Source: Chelonoidis abingdonii
Lineage: Eukaryota > Chordata > Testudines > Testudinidae
Assembly (NCBI RefSeq): GCF_003597395.2
Contig: NC_133770.1
Location: forward strand, 297,757,389 to 297,821,388
Length of the DNA stretch: 64,000 bases
Direction: 5' to 3'
Position 1 is the first letter of the stretch. The number at the start of each line of letters is the position of its first letter. Positions 11,372 to 23,480 of the stretch are shown here, one piece after another. The notes under the pieces are model-generated. The model was not told where the DNA came from and made no database searches. It saw only the letters and a program-made list of their open reading frames with translations. Position numbers and translations under genes: made by a program.

Positions 11372-12638
11372 TGTAACCCTTCTGCCCCTCTGAGTTGGCA
11401 GCAACAAGGGCCAGGTTCAGTATCCAGGGGCTCCGTTTCAATAACACAATGCATAACCGGCTCGAGCCCCCACCCAGTGACCTGGGACACTTACATACCA
11501 CACCCTCCTGGGCGCCTCTAGGAGGCAATACTTCCCCTCTTGCAAGCACGGAGTCTGAGTGTAGCGAAATCTTTTTAATAAAGGAAGGAATCAATGCGGC
11601 ATCCCATTGGAGAAACACCACAAACAGAGTTATAACACAAACCCTAAACAAAAACCCACACCCCAAGTACGTTTGGCAATGTCCTTTTCCCCTTAGGGTC
11701 TTAAGTCCAATCACTCCAAAGTCCAACAACCCAAAAGTCTCTGGTCAATGCCACCCCAGAATTCAAGAGTCTATCTGTAGAGGTCCCTCCCCCCAGCCTG
11801 GGTGAAAGGGGCACGGTACGTGGTCCAGGGCCAACTGCCCTGCATCTCTGTGGGTTCTGCTTCCGCCTTCTCCACAAACTGCTCCGCCTTACCAGCCACT
11901 CCACTCTGCTCCTCCAGCTGCCCCGTGAGCTGCTCCAGTTGTCCCTGCAAACTGCTCTGCTCCACTCACTCCATGGGCTACTCCACTCTGCCAGCCGCTC
12001 CACTCCGCCAGCTGCTCTGTTCTGCAGTATAGCCTCAGGCTCCCCCACTAGTTAGCACAGTACTCAGTGCTCCCAGCTCAGTAATTTCAGCTCTGTAGTG
12101 ATCTCAGCACATAGTAGGGGAGCCCCAGTGCTAGTGCACCATTTGCCCAAAGTGAGTTCAGCTCAGGAACCTGTATGTAGATTCTTAAGGGAATAAAAAA
12201 ATCAACTCTGACATTCCACAGTGGAGAGAGGAGGAGTGGAACTGGTGCATCTGGCTCCACAAGGCAACTGCACCACCAGACACAGATACCAATCCTCAAC
12301 CTCTCTCAATTCAGTGGGTTTTGAAACCCATGTCCCTTGTCTAGCAAGTACCACCCAACTCAGGATGAGTCATTTCTAGCACAAAGCAGTCCCACAGCTC
12401 CCCATTCACACAATCAGGGTGACAAACTTTTTTTTCCTCTTGCCCCAATAACAAAGAAATTGGGGATCCCAGAGCTGTTAAAATCACTATCCCAAGCTGC
12501 TGTGGGCTTATGCTAAGTTGGGGGGGTGGGTGCCAATGCAAATCTTTCCACACCCTTTGAGATTCTTGACATTCTTTCCACACTCCCTACAATTCACCAC
12601 CAGATATCAGGATACAGCTCATTCTGACTCTGCTTACA
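11372..12638 (+). mobile_element. LTR-type element (solo copy A) inserted in a TATC microsatellite
   Basis: The element starts TGTAACCC, ends CTTACA (TG...CA), and has TATC on both sides, a 4-bp target duplication indistinguishable from the microsatellite unit. A related 1.33 kb copy lies in the opposite orientation at 35491-36824. An AATAAA motif occurs about 200 bases in. No gag, pol or env sequence is seen. LTR orientation is not settled because both ends are TG/CA. Confidence 0.7.
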
Positions 12639-12830
12639 TATCTATCCCATACACCTCCTCTTCTTTCTATCCCCATACACCCCCTCATCTATCTATCTAT
12701 CTCTCTATTTATCTATCCCATACACCTCCTCTTCTATCTATCCCCATACACCCCCTCATCTCTCTCTCTCTCTCTCTATCCCCATGCACCCCCTCATCTA
12801 TCTATCTATATAGCTAGCTAGCTATATTCT
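12639..12830. repeat. (TATC)n / CCCCATACACC microsatellite, right part
   Basis: Alternating runs of TATC and 'CCCCATACACCCCCTC', continuing the array broken by the LTR; there is also a short (CT)n run. Confidence 0.85.
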
Positions 12831-13239
12831 AAATGGTCTGAACCCTACACGGAGTGCTGGAAAAAGCTGGAGTGGTGTTGTATTACATATCACAGAAGCT
12901 AAGTGAAATGTCACTACAACGTATGTAATCTGGTGTTATTCCAAATGCTCTTGGGCCTGTTGGAAAATTTCAGAAGTTGAATGAAAAATGGAAGAAAGGA
13001 AGCATTTCCATGGACATTTTCTCCATATTTGGAGCAGCTCCCACAGGAGTCTGATGTTTTAACGTAAAAGGGACTTGCTGGCAGTGTTATTCCCATGGAC
13101 ATTTCTGCTAGCAGACTCTTGGGTCCAGCACTGTTTTATCCATTGATGGCTTCTTCGTCTCTCCTGTTCTCTGCCTCTGGCACACAGGCTAGTTTTTTGA
13201 GGCCTGAAATCTTTAGCCTAACTAATGTCATTGGTCTTA

Positions 13240-13312
13240 GTACAGGGGTATGTGGGTGGAAATCAGACTAGATCTCTCACAGTCCCTTCTGGCCTTAAAT
13301 GCTATGATATCC
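13240..13312 (+). repeat. CR1-tail-type SINE 3' end
   Basis: It ends AAATCAGACTAGATCTCTC ... CCCTTCTGGCCTTAAATGC, related to the 'GTCAGACTAGATGATCATAA' tail of the SINEs at 20.2 and 21.7 kb. Confidence 0.5.
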
Positions 13313-16300
13313 CGCTCTGGATGTCTCCCATTTCTTCCTTGGTCACTTCTGGCAGGAATCCTCTCCTAGAATACTGGTGCTGACTCACCCTGCATTACTC
13401 CAGAGTAAGGCCATTGGTTTTAGTGGAGTCACATGGGCAAGAAATGTGGAGTAACACAGCAGTGAATCAACCCCAGGAACTGTAAATCGGGTTCTGAGCC
13501 TTTTCAGTCTCGGGAACGTTTACACCCAAGTCAGAACATTTTGGGTCATGGGGTCTTTTCCTTCTTCCTTTGGGTTCCTGAGCTGCTGAGCTGACATGAG
13601 CTTTGCCTGATCTTTATAAAGCATGAGCCCTTTAAGAGAAGAACATGTTCCTCTGAACACCCAGCAGGACTTCTGGGGGAGGGGGGAAAGGGTATTGTGA
13701 CAGCATCCTGAACATGTTTTGATCCAAGGGCCCCTGCTCTCTTCTGCTCCTGACAGCACAGTGACAAACCTACGCTGCCGCACTCAAAAAAAGAGAAGGA
13801 AGAAAAGGTCACAGAGGCTAACTGTGTGATTAAAGGGATGAGCTGTGCCCTGCTGGAAAACTCACCTCACCCCTTCTCCGTACAGCCTGTACAAAGCTGA
13901 GCTCAGTGTGAAGAACGAATGGAAAGTTGCTTCGTTTGAATTTTAAAACATCTGGCCCATCCTTCTGCTGCAGCTGGAGGGACCAAGCATGGCGGGGGGA
14001 AACACAGGCATTAGAAAGCCTCTGCGAATACAGACAGATGCTCCAACCACGTGCAGCACTACACAACACGAATGGGCTTTGTAGAGACAGCTGGGAAAAC
14101 ACTGCAGAAAAGCCCCACCCATATTCATTCTTCCTTCCAAATGCATTCGCCTCCCGTCTCTCCCACCCCTTTCAGGATCCTTTTCCAGCAAGGTGTATGC
14201 ATAGCAGCTGACTGGCAGGAATGCTTGTGGGAGCCAAATGGGAGAATTGCAGAGGAAGACTCTGGGCGCAGAAGAGAAGTCATGATGATGAGACAAAGAG
14301 ACGAGTGAGGGGGAGGAGCAGATCCACAAGAAGGCGCTAGAGTCACTGCAGCCCCTAGAGGGGATGGATGGGCCAGTGGTTGGGAGCCTAGGTTCAACTC
14401 CCTACTCTACCCTACATTTCCTGTGTGATGTTGTATTAGATGGAAGGGGTGGGGTCAAAGGTATCAACACCACCCACTCCCTGTCCAGCACAGACTAGTT
14501 CACTACCATGATCCTTCCTAGCCTTAGAATTGATGGAGCCGGTGCAGGAGGAGGGAAGCAGTGGTCTGAAATATCCAGGCCAGTGTTGAAGTCAATGAGG
14601 AAGAGGAGGGAGGATGAGGCAGCAGAAGAAAGTTGTTTCCTGATGGTGAACAATCTGGTTCTGAGCAACACCGCCCGGCCCGCCTGTTGCCACTCAACAA
14701 CTGACTAAGACATGTTGAACTCCCCTCTCGCTCACCAGAGCTGCTCCTGTGGTTGAAAAGCACTGGCAGGGCAGCAGCGAGGCTGGCGCTGGTCAGTGGG
14801 GACAGAGAACTCTGTGTTCCTCTGGCTCCCTTCACCCAGAGAGATGGGCCGATTGCATTTGGCAGGTCCCATGGCCAAGGCCATCCCGTTACGTCAGCAC
14901 TGGGAGAACTCGTGACCTCGCTACTAGCCCAATTGCCCCCTTGTTTCCCAATGCATTTTCCTCCCATGTCAGCATCCAAGGAGCTGGCGAGAGGGGTTTG
15001 CAAGGGACTCGGTCCTGGTGTCCCAGGAGAATGACCTGCTGTCAGTCACTCAGCCAGCAAGTCACAAATCCCAGGAATGGCCCAGCTGGAAACGGGCTCT
15101 CTGGTAAAGAGAGCTTCTTAGGAGCTGCAGCACCGAGATCGCTGGAGAGGCAGCAGCAAGCTACACAATGGACCAAGTTCACCACTGGATTTAAACACCA
15201 TTGGCGCTCCATTGATTTTCAACAGCAGAGGAGCCGAGCCGGTGTGTTACGCCAGCACTACCCGTTCATGTGGCTCAGTGACAGAGGTTGAGAGCAGCGC
15301 ATGGGCACTCCTATTAGACATCCCATCACTCAGCTTCATAACCCAGGCGAGGGACCAAGGGTCGATGGAGAGTGACCCCCCTATTTCCCCCTAGAGGTGA
15401 GACACATTGTGTGTGTTTGAGAGGAGCTAGTGTAACTGACTGGCAAAGCATGTCATCACCCCCGAGAATGGCTGTCCTGTGCTGGTGTGGCTCTCTGGTT
15501 GAGTATGGAGCTTCCCTTATTAATGTCAGTCCAACTAGCACATCTCACCAGTACTAAATTCTCTAGAAAGGCACATTAAAAAGCAGTGAAACTGGTGGCT
15601 CAGGCTCCTCCAGCAACAATATTTCTTCCTGCAAAGTGTCTGCCAGCTCCTCTAATTAGCAGCAGAAGAGCTACCCCTTGCTAATTGCAATATGTGCATA
15701 TCTCTATGAAAGGAAGCAGCTATCGGCTGTAATTAATCGCCAGGCTGTGCTTGGGCTGATGGATGGTGACAGGCCACCACACTCCATCCTTGCTGCACCA
15801 ACATCCCAACAAGGAGCAGATGTTCCCTCCATTCCTAGTTGAATTGCCGGGAGCCGGGGACCAGGCCTTTTATTGCGGCTCTCATTAAGCCATTAGCCTC
15901 CCTGAATGTCTGCTTCTGGCTTGTTAACACACTGACTGTGGAAGGCCCAGTTCAATTAATGATCTGATCAGTGGCACAATTCTCCTTCAAAGCCAATGTG
16001 GTGCAAGCAGGAGCACTGGAGTAGCTGCCCTAGAAGCATGAAAAGCATGGGACAGGGACAGGCCCAGAGCAAATGTCCCTACAATTTTACCTATGACTCT
16101 ACCCTGGAGGTCTCCAGTCTAGGGCCCGTCTGTCTCCATAGCTGTTAAGTCCTTGTTGTCTCAGCCAGTCCTGCTGCCCAGGGGATGGACTAGTTCCACT
16201 GGGCACAGAGGGTTCTCTGATTGGACCCAGGTCCTGTATCATTCAAGTCAATGAGAGATTTACCATTGACTCCAATGAACGCAGGATCAGACCTCAGAAA

Positions 16301-16937
16301 AGTGCCACAAGAAGCAGGACTCCTAAGGAAGACAAAGAGACAGACGCTACCAGGATGCAGCTCCATTGACTTGAGTGAAGTTACACCAGCTAGCCCTGGA
16401 GCTGAATCTGTCTCAGGGGTTTTATAGCTGTAGGCGTGAGCAAGAGCCCAGGGAAGTGGCTACTGAGTTGAGGGATGGAGACGGTGGAAGCCTGCTGTAT
16501 CGGGATATGGAGGGCATGCCTGACGTGGGACATCACCATGGATGGAGGTATGAAGGTGAGGGTGGGAAACGGATACAAAAGGAGTGGCTGAGCATGAAGT
16601 GTTGGCAGAGCAAAGAGTGTGAATAGCAAGGGATGAGCGAGCTGCGTGGAGACTCAAATGTGAGCGAGAGGAGCTTGAATTTGGCAGGGGATGCAAAAGA
16701 AAGCCCCTGGGCCAAGCACAGCTCCACGTAGGCTATCAGTAAGCTTTCTTCCAGGAGGCAGATTCAGAGTAGTGAGCTCTAGACCTGGTTCCATAACCCA
16801 CCACCCAATGCCCTGGATGGGCATGGTCAAAGGCAGGGACCCACAACCACTCCTAACAACAGCTGAGCAATAGAGTGCTGCGCACCACGTGATGGAGGGC
16901 AGGGAGTGACCAGATGAGCCCATACTCCGCTCACTCA
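13313..16937. other. Non-coding, mostly unassigned
   Basis: Several frames of 60-180 codons overlap on both strands with no domain I recognise, typical of GC-richer intergenic DNA. A CCATTGACTCCAATGAACGC relic lies near 16265 and a MIR-like SINE near 14340-14420. No gene supported. Confidence 0.35.
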
Positions 16938-17060
16938 GGGCATGTCTACACTGCCATTAAAAATCCACACCTAGCCTGTGCCAGCTGACACGGGTTGGGG
17001 GGCTTGGCTAAGAGGCTGTTTAATTGCAGTGTAGACATTTGGGCTCGAGCCTGGGCCCTA
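16938..17060. mobile_element. DNA-element relic (CAGGGCATGTCTACACTGC family)
   Basis: It begins CAGGGCATGTCTACACTGC and has the reverse counterpart GCAGTGTAGACAT near 17025. The terminal-repeat pairing suggests a MITE, but the outer right end and target duplication are unclear. Confidence 0.5.
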
Positions 17061-17104
17061 GGACCTTGCCAGGTGCAAGGGGAATCTAGTGAATAAATGA
17101 CAAA

Positions 17105-17295
17105 CCTGAGATCCAGGTCTTGTAAGGTCTGTTCCCAGCTCCACTACTGGCCCACTCTGTGTCTTGGCTAAGTCACATCAGCTCCCTGAATCTCAGTTTC
17201 CCAAGTACAATAACAGCGCTTGCTGACCGACCCTGAGGGTGTTATGCAGGTGAATTCATTAATGTTTGGGGAAATATTTTGAGATCCTTCGCCAG
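17105..17295 (+). repeat. MIR-like CORE-SINE relic
   Basis: GTTCCCAGCTCCACTACTGG, CTAAGTCACATCAGCTCC, CTCAGTTTCCCAAGTACAA and a 'GGGGAAATATTTTGAGATCC' tail follow the MIR order. Confidence 0.55.
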
Positions 17296-17675
17296 TCGGT
17301 GCTAGAGAAGTGCCATGGGATGAGAATGACAAATGACACATTCCTTCCGCGAGAGCAACACACACACACACCCCAGCCCATGCTATCACGACAGCCTCAG
17401 TGTGTCAATCATTTCCATGTCGAGGTGACTGGCTGAGAGATAAAAGGAGCCTTGGAGGGAAGCTGCACCATACGACCAAGGTGAAATCTCCAGCCTCTCA
17501 GGGGTTCCTCTGCAGGATGGAAAAGGCCAGTTTATTATTGTTGTTATCTAGGAGACATTTCACTTCTCTGTTCTCCCAGCCCTGATAAAATCCCCTGCTG
17601 CAGCTAACAGACAGCTATGCTTGTCTAAGGGCTGCACCTGTATTCCCCCTCCATGGTCCACCAAGGGCACCCATT

Positions 17676-18311
17676 CTTAAGCCATTGTGGAGAAGCTAAA
17701 TGAATTCTTTGCATCAATCTTCACTGCAGAGGTCTCTGAGAACCTGTCCCAGACTGAGGTGTCCACAGAGGAGATTTGGGCACAGAGTGATAAACTAAAC
17801 AGTACTACATCACCAGGCCCAGATGGGATTCACCCGAGAGTTCTGAAGGAACTTAAATGTGAAACTGCAGAACTACTAACCGTGATGCATAGCTCGTCAC
17901 TAAAATCCTCCTCTTATGGTGACTAGATGTCCCAGTTTTATAGAGACAGTCCCGATATTATATAGATGCCTATTACCCCCTACCCCTGTCCTGATTTTTC
18001 ACACGTGTTGTCTGGTCACCCTACCTCCTCTGCACCAGATGACTGGGAGATAGCTAATGCGACGCTGACTTGTTTAAAAGGGATCCAGAGGCAATCCTGG
18101 CAATTACAGGCAGCAAACCTAACTTCAGTACCAGGCAAACTGATTGAAGCTATGGGAAAGAACAGAATGATCAGACACGTAGATGAACATGATATGTTGG
18201 GGAAGAGTCAACATGGATTTTGTAAAGGGAAATCATGCCTCACCAAGTTATCGGAAGACGGGGTTCAGGGCTAGATGGACCGTTGGTCTGACGCTGTATG
18301 GCCGATCTTAC
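17676..18311 (+). mobile_element. CR1 LINE relic: RT segment joined to the 3' end, split by a MITE
   Basis: Plus-strand translation gives CR1 ORF2 motifs: EKLNEFFASIFTAE, then SPGPDGIHPRVLKEL (an early conserved RT block), and after the MITE a QHGFCKGKSCLTKL block. It then jumps to the CR1 3' end (GGGCTAGATGGACCGTTGG), so the catalytic half of the RT is deleted. Frames are broken by the MITE and the deletion. Confidence 0.8.
17915..18023 (+). mobile_element. hAT-type MITE (TAGGGTGACCAGA family) inside the CR1 relic, 8-bp TSD
   Basis: It starts TATGGTGACTAGATG, ends TCTGGTCACCCTA, and CCTCCTCT is duplicated on both sides (17907-17914 and 18024-18031). At 109 bases it is shorter than its relatives. 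Confidence 0.85.
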
Positions 18312-19369
18312 ATTCCATCTCCCCAGCCATCACCTCTCTTGGGTGGAGCCCAGTGTTTCTATCCCTCCTGACAGGGGTTTTTCCAGGTTACACTGTTCCC
18401 TGCCTACGCTGTGAATTCCCCAGCAAAGCAGACAGCCTAAGCAGGCCTGCTTTGCCTCCCTTCCTTCCTTAAACAGCCTAATTTCCCATAGTTAAGTTAT
18501 CACATGGCTCTTCCTAGGCAAGCACATTTATCCTTAAGATGACAGCGTGACAGAGAAAACATATCACAAACAATCGAAGAACCTACACACATGGAATCAG
18601 CTTACTAGAGATCACCTCAACGCCAGCAAGCGCTCTGCGGTGAACGGGCCTGCCAACCCCGCACAGGGCTTATTCTATGGTTACAAGTTCTTACCTGCCT
18701 TGGCTTAGAACAAGCACCCCGTGGATCCGTGAGTCACTTCTTTATATGGTTGGGGTCTCTGATCTGTCCTCATGGAACAGGTAGATCAAGCTGACAAAAG
18801 GTCTATCCGTCAGGGCGAAGCTTCAAAAGGCTGAGTTCCTGCTTAACTGGAGGGTTTCACTGGCATACACCTTCCCCCTAGAGATTTCCTGGGAAATCAA
18901 AATAACTTTAAACTGTCACATCGTTTCAAATTGCCCTGTGCAGCGCAGAATGTGGCCCAGGGTTTACATTAGTCAGCTCTCCTCCCTGGAGATATTATGT
19001 GCATTCCCACAAAGACACAGAAACACTGGCATATTTGATCCAATGAGCTCCTAAGATACTTAAGCTCCATTCACTTAAGGTTATCCAGGATATTGTCTTA
19101 TATGTCATGGGTGGTCACATCACATTGGCTCGCTGCCGGAGAGCTATGTCCGCCATAGCGTGGAATAGGTCTTCATTGGAGCGAGATCCAGTAACTAAAC
19201 AATCTAATGCAATGGTGGCAGGTAGCCCTAATACTCTCCACCTGCCAGAGGGCAAGTCTGCTGCCTCTGAGTCTGCCCCAGTACAAAAGGTTTGCGGTTC
19301 TGCACAGACGGTCCTTCAAGCAGGGCTTGCGAGCCTGACTCACATGCAGTTGGCATGATGGGTAATCCC
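18312..19369. other. Non-coding, unassigned
   Basis: No gene or named repeat was recognised; parts look like an old LTR on either strand, but no ends or duplications were found. Confidence 0.3.
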
Positions 19370-20600
19370 TGTGACGTTGCACTCCATAAGATTTAATGAA
19401 AATATGCTAATGAGTGTGAATATGATGCAACTGGAATATGCATCATGCAAAAGGTCTCTTGTAGGGTATCATTGCAAAGCTTATAATCTACTGAGTGTGG
19501 TCATCCAATTTGTGTAAATGTATCATTCTTGTATCTGAAACTAGAAATATGAAATATAACTCTGAGGACCTATTGTAATTATGCAAAGTGTGGGCCATTA
19601 ATGGGGGTTTGGAATCTTGATGGCTCCCATCTACTAGGACAATGGGTTGTATGTGACTCTGTTTACTTGCCAGCCTTTCTGAAAATCAGGCCAGGAGGAA
19701 TGAAGGCTTCAGGTCTCATGGGACATGTGATCATATCACCTGGTACTGGAATCCATCTTAAACCTGGCGCTTTTCCATTTAGATGGAGGGGTGGGGACCC
19801 AGAGAGACAAAAGATTCCCACCTTGTGCTAAAGCTACATAAGGGAATGGAACAGAACAAAGGGGGCTGCAGCCATGAGAAATACTCTAGCTACCAGCTGA
19901 GCTGTAACAAGGACTGTACCGGGGAAAGAGTTGGGCCCAGACTAGGAAGGAGTCTAGTCTGTGAAAGAAGCTTATTGGAACATCTCTGAGGGTGAGATTT
20001 ACCTGCATTTAGTCTCCCAGTGCATTAGGCTTAGACTTGTGTGTTTTTGTTTTATTTTGCTTAGTAACTTATTTTGTTCTGCCTGTTATTACTTGGAACC
20101 TTTTAATCCTACTTTTTATATTTAATAAAATCACTTTTGCTTATTAATTAACCCAGAGTAAGCTTGAGGTCTTCAAATTACGATCTGAGGACTTCAATAA
20201 CTCAGCCAGAGGTTAGGGGTTTGTTACAGGAGTGGGTGAGTGAGATTCTGTGGCCTATGTTGTGCAGGAGGTCAGACTAGATGATCATAATGGTCTGTTC
20301 TGACTTTAAAGTCTATGAGTCTATGAGTAAGTAATTAATACCTATGGGAGCAAACAGCCATGCATATCTCTCTGTCAGTGTTATAGAGGGTGGATAGTTT
20401 ATGAGTTTACTCTGTATAAGCTTTATACAGAGTAAAACGAATTCATTGGGGGTTTGGATCCCATTGGGAGCTGAGTGTCTGGGTGCTGGAGACAGGAGCA
20501 CTTCTCAAGCTGTTTTCAGTTAAATCTGCAGCTTTGGGATGTGTGGTTCAGACCCTGGATCTGTGCTGGAGCAGGCTGGCATGTCTGGCTCAACAAGACA
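19370..20600 (+). mobile_element. Long LTR-type element, 3' truncated, interrupted by a SINE
   Basis: It starts TGTGACGTTGCACTCC and runs through ATGCAAAAGGTCTCTTGTAG, a promoter/processing region with TTTAATAAAATC (about 20120) and, after the SINE, GGGAGCAAACAGCCATGC and GTTTATGAGTTTACTCTGTA. I recognise this as a high-copy reptile LTR type, but family name and exact 3' end are uncertain. No protein-coding remnant is attached. Confidence 0.6.
20163..20324 (+). mobile_element. CR1-mobilised SINE inserted in the LTR, 7-bp TSD
   Basis: It is bounded by GAGTAAG on both sides (20156-20162 and 20325-20331). The body (CTTGAGGTCTTCAAATTACG ... GTCAGACTAGATGATCATAA) matches the copy at 21693-21840, and the 3' end is a short tandem TCTATGAG tail, as expected of elements copied by CR1 machinery. 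Confidence 0.75.
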
Positions 20601-21692
20601 GTAACAGCAAGAGCTGGGTGAATGCGGCACAAAAATTATTTACAAATGTTTCTATTTTTAAATTTTTGATTTTGCTTGCATGCCTTGCAGCATCCTCTGT
20701 GGAAAGCGTTTTACTGACAGGAACATTAGCAAAAATACACCCAGCAGAACACTTGTGAATAAATCAATTGCATGCACTGGAGACCTGGTGCTATGCAGTA
20801 CACTCATCCAGTTCGGAAACAGAAACATACCATGTGATCTTAGGTCCTCCAATCCAGCACCAGAAACGTACCATATGACCGATGTGTCCAGTCAAGCAGC
20901 TTGGACTTCCAATATCGGCTGCTCAAAGCAATACCCTCAGCAAACATCTTGGGAGCTGCCAGCAGGCTGAAATCTATTTGTATTAAACACTGACTGAGTC
21001 ATTGCAAATGAAGAACATGGTGGAAACTGTGACGTGTTTGCAGGTGTTTTCCAAAAGGAAACGGCCAACAGTGCCCGGTTCTGCCAAGCCCCAGAGAGAT
21101 GCTTATGTATTTATTTACCTGCAAAAGTACCAGCTCCGGTGACATGCCACTTTTTTAGTTGCGTGCTTGCTTTTCTCCTCTCTGCTTCCATTCCCTGCTC
21201 TCACGGGCAATAGAAAAATACAGGATGTATTGCCATGGACAAGCTGCCGTTGTAGAGACGGGAGAGAACAGCTGATCCTGGAAGCAACAGGAAGAGAGAG
21301 TATTATATGTACTGTAACACTGTTGACTCTCTCCTGTTATCACTGGAGCCAAAGAAAAAGACCATAATCAGTGATAAATGCTCATGAATCCATGTCTCAT
21401 CTTCCCGGGAGCCTCGGAATAGGGGACAGAGAGAGAGTCAAATAACTAGCCCCTGAGTCTCATCCAGCCGCCTGCTGTTTGGCTGCCAAATTAACCTCCT
21501 GCCTGGCCACCTGACAATCACATAACCCCTGCAAGGGAGGAGCAGGGAACTCTGAGCCACTGCGCTCTTAGACACAGCCATGCCCTTAGCCCTTAGAAAA
21601 GACAAGACATGAACCCATCAGTCCTGCCCTTGGTTTTTTTGCCTTCCTCTGCAGCGTGGGGCACAGGTCTCTTGCTGGAGGCTTCTCTGCAG
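20601..21692. other. Non-coding, unassigned
   Basis: No gene or confident repeat was recognised. Confidence 0.35.
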
Positions 21693-21840
21693 CTTGAAGT
21701 CTTTAAACCACAATTTGAGGACTTCAGTAGGTCAGAGTTTGTTCCAGGAGTGGGTGGGTGAGAGTCTGTGGCCTGCATTGTGCAGGAGGTCAGACTAGAT
21801 GATCATAATGGTCCCTTCTGACCTTAAAGTCTATGACTCT
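21693..21840 (+). mobile_element. CR1-mobilised SINE, second copy
   Basis: CTTGAAGTCTTTAAACCACA ... TTGAGGACTTCAGTAGGTC ... GTCAGACTAGATGATCATAA, the same family as the SINE at 20.2 kb but in a different target; no clear duplication. Confidence 0.7.
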
Positions 21841-21971
21841 GTGCGTGCACCGGGCTGCAAGGGATGGGCCTGTGTGGGCTGTGTGTTAAGCCCTGAGAGG
21901 GAAAAGGGTCTGGGGAGATGGGACTTCATAGCATTTCTGCTCCCTCTGCACAGATGCACCCTCTCCTCTCT

Positions 21972-22565
21972 AGTGTTAGGGTCCGTAGAGTTTAAGGGCA
22001 GAAGGGACCACTAGGTCATCCAGTCTGACCCTCCCCATCAGGCTGCCAACGCCACCCCACAGACTAAACCCAACAACCAAAATGAGACCAAAGTACCACA
22101 GCCCACAGGAGACTAGGCTGTCATGGGCCACTGTCAGAGAACAGGCTGTGCCCAAAACTCCTACAATGGCAGGACAATGATTCACTGAGGTATACCCAGG
22201 TAATTCCAGCAAGTGACCTGCACCCCACACTGCAGAGCAAGGTGAACACACAGACCTCCCTCCACAAAGGGCCCTGTCAATCTGAACTGGGGGGAAATTC
22301 CATCCTGACCCTACGTATGGCCATCAGTTAGACCCTGAGTGTGTGAGCAAGAACCAGCCAGCCAAGCCCCTGATAGAGAGAGCGCTCGGTGACACCTCAG
22401 AGCACCAGCCCACCTTGCTTAATGTCCCTTCTCCAGCCAGGGACATCCCTGATGCTTCAGAGGAAGAAGATTAAAAACACTACACAGAATACATTGGTGG
22501 GGAGAAATCCCTTCCTGACCCCCACTGCAGGCCAGCTAAAACCCTGGGGCATGAGACTGAGGAAC
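21972..22565 (-). mobile_element. CR1-related LINE 3' region
   Basis: GAGTTTAAGGGCAGAAGGGA, CTAGGTCATCCAGTCTGACC and two similar 'AAATTCCATCCTGACCC' / 'AAATCCCTTCCTGACCC' segments form an antisense LINE 3' region. A related relic lies near 34.95 kb. Confidence 0.5.
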
Positions 22566-22681
22566 AGGACAGGGCAAACACAGCAACATTTGGCTTTGGC
22601 TTCTGCTGTTGGAGCCTGTACTCCTGCCAGCAAGCCAGGGATGCAGCATAAGGGCCTCTTCCCTGTGTCCCATGCATGCTT

Positions 22682-22707
22682 TGGGCTGGGCTGGGCTGGG
22701 CTGGGCC
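22682..22707. repeat. (GGGCT)n microsatellite
   Basis: Five consecutive GGGCT units. Confidence 0.9.
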
Positions 22708-23084
22708 AGCTGGGAGCAGCCAGCCCCCCCTTCCCTCCACTCTAGGGATGAGCACCAGAAGTGTGAGGTTATTCCAGACCAGCTGTAAGGAAGCAGTGAT
22801 GAGTCTGTCACCCAGCCGCTGAGATGCACCCTTCAGCCTAAAACGTGCTGGTCCTGTGTCTGTTAGTGCAGACTCGTAATGAGCAGATTGGCTTCAGCGG
22901 GGGCGCTGAGACTGTGCCCAAGCAGGCTTGGATTTCTGGCCAAAATATCCTACAAGCTGGGGAGCGGATGTTTTGAGGCTCCTTTTTATGCATCCAGGCC
23001 TTCCGATTCCTTGGAATCCCACCTCAGTTTAGAACTAAAGTGGGGATTCTCTTCGTCTCTTAGCCCTGCTCTACCCTGGGGAGG

Positions 23085-23300
23085 GGGGGAGGAATCGATC
23101 TAAGTTACACAACTTTAGCTACCTGAATAACGTAGCTGAAGTCGACTTACTTAGATTGACTCACCGCGGCATCTTCACTGAGGCGAGTCGACTGCTGCCG
23201 CTCCCCCGTCGACTCTGCCTGCACCTCTCGCCAAGCTGGAGTACAGGAGTCAATGGGAGAGCACTCAGGGATCGATTTATTGTGTCTAGACTGACTTTGG
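23085..23300. mobile_element. DNA-element relic (GATCGATTTA type)
   Basis: GGAATCGATCTAAGTTACAC at the left and GGGATCGATTTATTGTGTC at the right are partly inverted, around TAGCTGAAGTCGACTTACTT. It is a MITE-like element; ends and TSD are not resolved. Confidence 0.45.
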
Positions 23301-23324
23301 TTCTCCTGAGATAGTTTTAGAATT

Positions 23325-23480
23325 ACCTCGTGGTCAGAGCATGGGGCTGGGGGTCAGGACTCCTGGTTCTGTGTCTAGCTTTGGGAAGAGGGCTGCGGTT
23401 TCATGATTAGAGCAAGGGATGGGAAGTCAGGGCTTCTGCCACTGATTCTCTATGAGACTTCGAGCCAGTCACTTAGGCCT
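23325..23480 (+). repeat. MIR-like SINE relics
   Basis: CAGAGCATGGGGCTGGGGGTCAG, CCTGGTTCTGTGTCTAGC and GACTTCGAGCCAGTCACTTAG suggest two overlapping MIR-like copies. Confidence 0.4.

Noticed and set aside
14524..15291. 159- and 180-codon overlapping frames on opposite strands
   Set aside because: Both strands are open in GC-richer sequence, no recognisable domain or splice sites; most likely chance.
18312..19369. Possible internal part of an LTR retrotransposon belonging to the 19.4 kb LTR
   Set aside because: No gag/pol/env-like translation, primer-binding site or second LTR was found.
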